NCBI GenBank assembly: GCA_003251535.1
Contig: QKFD01000076.1
Coordinates: 1 to 64,000 of the forward strand
Length of the DNA: 64,000 nucleotides
Direction: 5' to 3'
From: Chromatiales bacterium
Lineage (GTDB): Bacteria; Pseudomonadota; Gammaproteobacteria; Thiohalomonadales; Thiohalomonadaceae
Made by a program: the position numbers and the translations under genes. The notes under the pieces were generated by a model. It did not search any database, was not told the origin of the DNA, and worked only from the letters and a program-made list of their open reading frames with translations. Below, piece by piece: positions 63,333 to 64,000 of the stretch (within the stretch, counting starts at the first letter, position 1; each line of letters starts with the position of its first letter).

Positions 63333-64000
63333 CTGAATTTAGCGTTGAAGGGCGCGCCTTGGGCGAGGGCCCGGGTAGTCTCGATCTCCTCCTCACCCCG
63401 GATGACAACCCACGCCTGGCCAATCTCTGCGGCCAGTTTGATGAGCATCTGCGGCAGATCGAACGCCGCCTTGGGGTGGAGGTGAACAACCGCGGCAATC
63501 GGTTCCGTATTATCGGTCAGGCGGAGGCGGTGCGGGCAGCGGCGCGGGTACTGGAGGATCTCTATCGCGCCACCGCCGAAGAGAGCCTGAATCCGGCGCG
63601 GGTCCACCTCTTCTTGCAGGCCTCCGGGGTGGAGGCGTTGCTGGTGGAGGCGCTGCCGGATGATGTTGATGATGTCACCATCCGTACCCGCCGTGGTGTC
63701 ATCAAGGGGCGGGGACCCAATCAGAAGCGTTACCTCAAGCACATCCTCGACCACGATATCAACTTTGGTATCGGACCGGCCGGTACTGGCAAGACCTATC
63801 TGGCCGTTGCCTGTGCGGTGGAGGCGCTGGAGCGGGAGCAGGTACGCCGTCTGGTACTCACTCGACCGGCGGTGGAGGCGGGGGAGCGGCTCGGTTTTCT
63901 CCCCGGTGATTTGGCACAGAAGGTAGATCCCTACCTCCGGCCACTCTACGACGCCCTCTACGAGATGCTCGGGTTTGAGCGGGTGGCCAAGCTGATGGAG
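63329..64000 (+). CDS. ybeZ: PhoH-like ATPase YbeZ, cut by the window edge
   Basis: The first 224 codons of a PhoH-family gene, open to the right edge. A KH-like N-terminal part (about 1-110) is followed by the helicase-like ATPase with [20 protein letters not shown] (Walker A), [20 protein letters not shown] and [13 protein letters not shown]. The ATG at 63329 overlaps the miaB stop (ATGA). Family members act with YbeY in RNA metabolism. ybeY would be expected just beyond the window. Confidence 0.93.
   Translation, partial: MTEFSVEGRALGEGPGSLDLLLTPDDNPRLANLCGQFDEHLRQIERRLGVEVNNRGNRFRIIGQAEAVRAAARVLEDLYRATAEESLNPARVHLFLQASGVEALLVEALPDDVDDVTIRTRRGVIKGRGPNQKRYLKHILDHDINFGIGPAGTGKTYLAVACAVEALEREQVRRLVLTRPAVEAGERLGFLPGDLAQKVDPYLRPLYDALYEMLGFERVAKLME

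Overview
The window is about 64 kb of GC-rich, densely coded bacterial chromosome. The housekeeping genes (yciB, yciI, bolA, the rnm-yciO-trpS-scpA-scpB-rluB run, miaB-phoH, an FNR-type regulator) and the MshEN-type pilus/secretion ATPase point to a gammaproteobacterium, probably near the Chromatiales/Thiotrichales. That placement is inference from gene content and order; no rRNA or tRNA gene was seen.

Layout. 1-160: a 20-bp tandem repeat running off the left edge. 0.5-16.3 kb: secreted and surface proteins. These are an ExeM-like extracellular nuclease with an IPTL-CTERM-like tail, and a leftward operon coding for a 2313-aa Ig/cadherin-like/beta-helix protein, three tail-collar (MdpB-like) proteins and DUF6916 proteins. 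16.4-24.5 kb: a complete nine-gene V/A-type ATPase operon (G-C-I-K-F-E-A-B-D, leftward). 24.6-26.6 kb: a HydB/HydG-like iron-sulfur and flavin pair without hydrogenase subunits. 26.6-27.0 kb: a single-domain response regulator. 27.5-30.2 kb: a PaeR7I/XhoI-type restriction-modification islet that appears less GC-rich and is bordered by a serine-resolvase relic and a short direct repeat. 30.3-35.2 kb: a cupin, a GH114-like protein and dnaE2 with a LexA-like box. 35.4-43.2 kb: four consecutive secreted proteases (metallo, S8, metallo, S8) sharing a C-terminal module of about 65 residues. 43.3-45.2 kb: ppiC, bolA, yciI and yciB. 45.4-52.7 kb: the housekeeping run. 52.7-54.5 kb: an FNR-like regulator and a pirin. 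54.6-61.9 kb: a cyclic-di-GMP neighbourhood with a sensor lacking an output domain, an EAL-CBS-GGDEF protein, a structured GGA-rich RNA candidate, an orphan ParA and an MshEN-domain ATPase. 62.0-64.0 kb: miaB and the start of a phoH-like gene cut by the right edge.

How the parts may work together. Two blocks look like coherent surface systems: the collar/DUF6916/giant-protein operon, and the four-protease block whose shared tail suggests one common delivery or anchoring route. The 54-62 kb block could link sensing to cyclic-di-GMP turnover and to a pilus or secretion motor that binds the nucleotide. The RNA candidate upstream of the EAL-GGDEF gene has the features of a CsrA/RsmA-sequestering sRNA and is the best candidate for something undescribed. 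All functions are assigned by reading the sequence; no database search was run.
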